From Reclinomonas americana ATCC 50394 (Eukaryota > Jakobida > Jakobea > Jakobida), in contig PS015258.1 in the NCBI GenBank assembly GCA_048213135.1, positions 1 through 33,439 on the forward strand: a stretch of DNA of 33,439 nt. The letters are read 5' to 3'. A program made the translations under genes and the position numbers. The notes under the pieces were generated by a model. The model saw nothing but the letters and a program-made list of their open reading frames with translations. It had not been told where the DNA came from and did no database searches. Shown here piece by piece: positions 32,735 to 33,439 of this stretch. Position 1 is the first letter of the stretch, and each line of letters starts with the position of its first letter.

Positions 32735-32958
32735 CGCTCACACACTACCACATACTCTTGAGAGTACGTTTGTGTGCAACAGAGAGAGAGAGAGAGAACG
32801 ACTTGAAGTTCGCCCTCTCTGTCTCGCACAGTCAAAGTGCCCTTTTTCTCTTCCTCACTCACCACCATGATAACCACAGCTAATGAGCACAACAACAGCA
32901 CATTATTGCGTCGTCTTCTTGCTCTGCTGCACCACCACACACAAGATGAATCTCGCAT
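9677..32958 (-). CDS. Giant polycystin-1-like receptor: NHL / 26 FN3-like modules / REJ / GPS / 5 TM
   Basis: At least 53 minus-strand exons join in one frame from 31833 to 9677, giving about 5,490 aa. A candidate first exon lies at 32863-32958, beyond a gap. The order is NHL repeats (31833-31134), NHL plus an IPT-like segment (30934-29854), 26 FN3-like modules (29854-19186), REJ-type segments (19108 to about 17349), a Ser/Thr-rich stalk, GPS (16123-15922), TM1 (15854-15734), a long cytosolic loop, TM2-TM3 (13594-13145), a second long loop, and TM4-TM5 (10094-9677). The stretch from REJ to TM5 follows polycystin-1, including the KTQK basic patch before TM2 and NEPLKIL in TM5. The PLAT domain is not recognisable. 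TM6-TM11 with the pore are absent: a stop follows 21 residues after the last helix starts to turn polar, and no further minus-strand coding lies downstream. By family knowledge it would be a surface adhesion or sensing receptor; its ligand is unknown. Exons before 31833 are lost in the gap. Confidence 0.85.
10154..11033 (-). CDS. Giant receptor: cytosolic loop exon (TM3-TM4), with four possible in-frame introns
   Basis: One uninterrupted frame of 880 nt precedes the TM4 exon and ends in a basic patch (KKKPRG). It contains four stretches with donor- and acceptor-like ends, each a multiple of three and free of stops: 10949-10875 (75), 10802-10737 (66), 10613-10554 (60) and 10290-10228 (63). They may be true introns, optional introns or coding. 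The frame is the same either way. Confidence 0.65.
11108..13077 (-). CDS. Giant receptor: long cytosolic loop between TM3 and TM4
   Basis: Exons 13077-12995, 12837-12573, 12497-12104, 12032-11778 and 11703-11108 form an acidic, Ser/Pro-rich region. Visible features are a run of six His after two Arg (about 12775-12755), a basic RRRR patch at the start of exon 12497-12104, an Asp-rich stretch (about 11880-11810), and Pro-rich segments in 11703-11108. No known domain is recognised. A 42-nt stop-free GT-AG segment (12308-12267) may be a small intron. A 15-nt microexon around 12913-12899 is possible but not needed for phase. Confidence 0.65.
13145..13594 (-). CDS. Giant receptor: TM2 and TM3 exons
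   Basis: Exons 13594-13524, 13453-13373, 13295-13272 and 13203-13145. A WFRAFFG-type aromatic and basic stretch with FRKTQK leads into helix VLYVLFAMLLWLNAVF. A short outer loop, a 24-nt microexon and helix GIIIFPIVFTIAFLFARK follow. This order (basic patch before TM2, then G-I-I-x-F-P opening TM3) is typical of the polycystin-1 family after its cytosolic domain. Confidence 0.8.
13666..15655 (-). CDS. Giant receptor: cytosolic loop between TM1 and TM2, many microexons, no recognisable PLAT
   Basis: Exons 15655-15596, 15510-15231, 15171-14878, 14810-14736, 14667-14632, 14564-14436, 14364-14272, 14189-14163 (27 nt), 14089-14021, 13961-13884 and 13813-13666. The segment starts with a basic, helical stretch (IRKFFVKKLY), turns Ser/Pro/Arg-rich (phosphorylation-prone, with repeated SPR- and TPR-type triplets in 15171-14878), and ends with a Lys/Arg-rich helix before TM2. 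Polycystin-1 carries PLAT here. I see no PLAT-like beta-sandwich pattern. Confidence 0.7.
15734..15854 (-). CDS. Giant receptor: TM1 exon
   Basis: The exon encodes a short acidic lead and then WIFVCILLVNIIYVVLWIVM, the first membrane helix, 30-40 residues after the GPS motif as in polycystin-1. It enters at phase 2 and leaves at phase 0, with a GTTGCGT donor. Confidence 0.85.
15922..16123 (-). CDS. Giant receptor: GPS autoproteolysis motif exon
   Basis: The exon carries the full GPS signature: a Cys, FW, then W, then GC, and finally CACNHFTDFSI just before the membrane. Four Cys and two Trp are at the usual places. In GPS/GAIN proteins cleavage falls after His-Leu and before Thr or Ser; here the tripeptide is His-Phe-Thr. 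The preceding exons (17281-16193) form the Ser/Thr-rich GAIN-like stalk. Confidence 0.85.
16193..17838 (-). CDS. Giant receptor: stalk between REJ and GPS (GAIN-like)
   Basis: Exons 17838-17555, 17484-17349, 17281-17158, 17094-16855, 16780-16630, 16563-16376 and 16313-16193. The sequence is Ser/Thr/Met-rich with helical stretches in the first part, then beta-type sequence near the end (an IYDPDG turn, a pair of Cys in the last exon). This is the expected place of the GAIN subdomains, but no diagnostic motif beyond the GPS is seen. Confidence 0.7.
17891..19108 (-). CDS. Giant receptor: REJ-type segments
   Basis: Exons 19108-19026, 18953-18735, 18649-18364 and 18200-17891. The second encodes TPTFVWTC followed by a second Cys and PVGSYTISCTA, the Trp-Cys pattern of the REJ region. 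The fourth encodes VGRISVTPATGEALTTPF and then DTDLPLAYTF, a hallmark REJ string. The donor of exon 19108-19026 is ambiguous (19026 or about 19014, both phase 0). Confidence 0.75.
18201..18363 (-). repeat. Purine-rich intron with a G16 run near its donor
   Basis: On the sense (minus) strand the intron begins GTGAGAGCGAGGGAGAGAGG and continues into a run of 16 G (18341-18326), then GGA/GGGA repeats. It splits two REJ exons at phase 1. Confidence 0.75.
19186..19515 (-). CDS. Giant receptor: solitary A-type half module
   Basis: This 330-nt exon (110 codons, phase 1-1) encodes only the A half: RTLIDVSVTLSL, YSVEVVD, a C-W...C pair, LRARVRN-GN-G and LRPLQL. It shows that the real repeat unit is the half module of about 105-110 aa. 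It balances the solitary B half at the other end of the array. Confidence 0.8.
19186..28598 (-). CDS. Giant receptor: array of A-B dyad modules, one dyad per phase-1 exon
   Basis: Twelve exons, each entering and leaving at phase 1: 28598-27966, 27418-26774, 26707-26048, 25965-25312, 25226-24588, 24523-23873, 23783-23136, 23064-22408, 22301-21018 (two dyads), 20927-20280, 20210-19578, and 19515-19186 (A half only). A dyad is 211-220 aa. Half A starts R-T-L-L-A-D-T-V, holds FEV-D, LPF, C-W...C-TV, LPAGF, RARVRT-N-G and ends PRPLDV. Half B holds ASR-S, DG-APQFVV-D, YTLDP-VCAWS...TCRV, and LP-D-QLR-RAVSD. The C-terminal string of each half looks like the F-G strands of fibronectin type III. The Cys pair around CAW...C recurs in most halves. 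Counting the B half in exon 30934-29854, there are 13 A and 13 B modules. Exons 25965-23136 are most alike (shared NRA motif) and 28598-27966 is the most divergent. Confidence 0.85.
21018..22301 (-). CDS. Giant receptor: double-dyad exon lacking the expected intron
   Basis: This 1,284-nt exon (428 codons) holds two complete A-B dyads. The place where every other dyad boundary carries a phase-1 intron (between 21648 and 21647, inside the Gly codon before RTILADTV) is continuous coding sequence. The two dyads differ clearly in sequence. Confidence 0.85.
23816..23845 (-). repeat. (GA)n microsatellite in an array intron
   Basis: A perfect GA tract on the plus strand (CT on the sense strand) lies inside intron 23784-23872 of the giant gene, the sense orientation seen in most of its introns. 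Confidence 0.9.
27528..27811 (-). repeat. Tandem duplication of 142 bp in an array intron
   Basis: Two copies of a purine-rich block containing AAGTACGAAGCACACAC and ending GACGAATAAACGGAAATAG lie 142 bp apart (27591 and 27733; 27661 and 27803). The rest of the intron 27419-27965 is GA/CA-rich and a weak third remnant may follow to about 27890. No coding is seen. Confidence 0.85.
28692..29366 (-). repeat. (GA)n tracts flanking an assembly gap
   Basis: GA repeats end the sequence on the left (about 28709-28748, then CTACTAGTAG and GACGAGGAG units to 28826). A GA repeat resumes on the right (29341-29366). Everything lies in the intron between exons 30934-29854 and 28598-27966. Confidence 0.85.
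28827..29340. other. Assembly gap (514 N)
   Basis: A run of N inside an intron of the giant gene. The flanking exons join at phase 1, but so would any extra phase 1-1 module exon, so hidden dyads cannot be excluded. Confidence 0.95.
29367..29853 (-). other. Intron sequence right of the gap
   Basis: A pyrimidine-rich stretch on plus (29735-29841) reads as purine-rich sense sequence directly after the GTTGCGTGGG donor at 29853, including a run of 14 G (29841-29828). No exon is visible between 29367 and 29853. Confidence 0.7.
29854..30934 (-). CDS. Giant receptor: NHL repeats, IPT-like segment and first B module
   Basis: One 1,081-nt exon (phase 0 in, phase 1 out). It opens with two NHL-type strings (YVYVADSGNRVVRRI; LFIGDSGNKVLRVF) and a third weaker one (VLVSDPLARHVRLV). 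Next comes VTYITPSTIISAGNPITISV with a Cys pair, reminiscent of an IPT/TIG Ig-like fold (low certainty). It ends with a B-type module (SSDGTAPQFIVVD, CRW...C, VSDQDLGG). Confidence 0.8.
30935..31133 (-). other. Intron with poly-C/CT tract
   Basis: Sense-strand CT and a C13 run (plus G at 30967-30979) lie before the CCTTGCAG acceptor, and a GTGCGTGG donor lies at 31133. No coding is seen. Confidence 0.8.
31134..31833 (-). CDS. Giant receptor: N-terminal NHL propeller exons
   Basis: Exons 31833-31796 (SATVCTIAGKGG), 31734-31633 (GTPSGVATDPTGNIYVALP) and 31568-31134 (145 codons). These are the classic parts of NHL blades: T-I-A-G, then P-x-G-V-A-x-D-x-x-G-N-I-Y-V-A, then RIQRISPAGS, VLFVADPSARRVFRL and LVVADRTGHALWGL. 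The first exon enters with one base missing, so at least one more exon lies upstream in the gap. NHL propellers bind proteins, RNA or carbohydrate; here an extracellular role is inferred from position. Confidence 0.8.
31905..32638. other. Assembly gap (734 N)
   Basis: A run of N bordered on the left by CT repeats and on the right by GT/GA repeats. It must hide at least one coding exon of the giant gene, because exon 31833-31796 enters at phase 1 while the candidate first exon leaves at phase 0. Confidence 0.95.
32644..32730. repeat. (GT)n / (GA)n microsatellite
   Basis: GT units, a GA interlude (about 32659-32678) and about 25 further GT units lie right of the gap, within the probable first intron of the giant gene. 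Confidence 0.95.
32863..32958 (-). CDS. Candidate first coding exon of the giant receptor (signal peptide)
   Basis: From the ATG at 32958 the minus strand encodes a short N-terminus, an RARRRR basic patch and the hydrophobic core NNVLLLCSLAVVIMV. It then meets a consensus donor GTGAGTGAG at 32862. This is the form of a signal peptide or anchor exon and would place NHL, array and REJ outside the cell. The link to the gene is inferred across the gap. Confidence 0.4.
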
Positions 32959-33439
32959 GTTTGCGTGCTTCTTCTTCTTCGTGTGCAGCACAAGCAAGGC
33001 AAGGGAGAGAGAGAAAGAGAGACACAGAGACACACGCGCGCGTGAGAGTGCGGGGAAATAGCGCGTGTGTGGCCCCCTCTCTGCGTGTCAAGTTGAATGT
33101 GCGTTGACTTTGAAATTTGCCAAGTTGGTCGCCTGCGAACGATTGGTTCATCGCCACAATCGCGCACCTGATCAGTGTCCGTCTCTCTCTCTCACACTGT
33201 GAGTGTGTCTTTGTCTCTCCGCGTTTGCCTCTGTGTGGCGGAGTGTGGCGACCGGACATGATTACCTGATTGCCGTTTTTGTTCCGCGTTGTCGCTGAAA
33301 TGCGTGTCATGATGATTGTGCTCTTGCAATGTGTGTGTGCTCAGAGAGGTGTTGGTGAGCGAGTGGGTGAGTAGTGAGTGGAGCTGTTGATTGTATCGGA
33401 CACGTTGCCGAATGTGGAAAACACCGGCAATCACAAAAC
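32959..33439 (-). promoter_or_regulatory. 5' flank of the giant gene, possible promoter region
   Basis: About 480 bp without a credible exon on either strand. On the minus strand a CCAAT sequence (33146-33142) lies about 185 bp upstream of the candidate ATG, and CT/CA-rich stretches sit nearer to it. No TATA box is seen. Assignment as a promoter rests on position only. Confidence 0.25.

Noticed and set aside
33192-33434. Minus-strand open frame of 80 codons at the right edge
   Set aside because: It is composed largely of His/Thr/Ser from CA/GT-type sequence, with no domain, splice partner or hydrophobic core.

Overview
The window is nuclear DNA from a eukaryote whose genes are dense in introns, most likely a protist. 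Exons are short to medium with GT-AG introns of about 50-100 bp. Longer introns are filled with CT/GA/CA microsatellites, and two blocks of N (28827-29340 and 31905-32638) sit inside such repeats. The gene families present (a polycystin-1-like receptor with NHL, REJ and GPS parts, a sterol O-acyltransferase and a fucosyltransferase-like enzyme) fit a unicellular relative of animals or another protist. I cannot place the lineage from this sequence.

Layout, left to right: (1) 1-660, compound microsatellite and CT-rich spacer. (2) 661-4084, plus strand, 14 exons: an unrecognised multi-pass membrane protein of about 559 aa. (3) 4270-6466, minus strand, 7 exons: a sterol O-acyltransferase of 585 aa (MBOAT family), convergent with gene 2. 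(4) 6833-9625, plus strand, 7 exons: a type II membrane fucosyltransferase-like protein of 465 aa, divergent from gene 3. (5) 9677 to about 32958, minus strand, at least 53 exons: one giant gene filling two thirds of the window. At least 5,490 aa are visible.

The giant protein reads, from its N-terminus: a candidate signal-peptide exon beyond a gap, NHL-type propeller repeats, an IPT-like segment, 26 tandem fibronectin-III-like modules of about 105 aa (13 of type A and 13 of type B), REJ-type segments, a GPS autoproteolysis motif, then five membrane segments matching TM1-TM5 of polycystin-1. Two long low-complexity cytosolic loops separate the membrane segments. The frame then closes at a stop, without the six-helix channel part of polycystins. 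Nearly every module pair (about 215 aa) is one exon bounded by phase-1 introns, which is classic symmetrical exon duplication. The exon chain given here keeps phase at every junction from 31833 to 9677.

The genes do not form an operon or pathway. They alternate convergent and divergent, with only 51-366 bp between coding regions. Shared features are the donor sites (GTGCGT, and a second class GTTGCGT that equals it with one extra T) and microsatellite-filled introns. All models come from reading frames and splice-phase bookkeeping by eye; no transcript or database search supports them.
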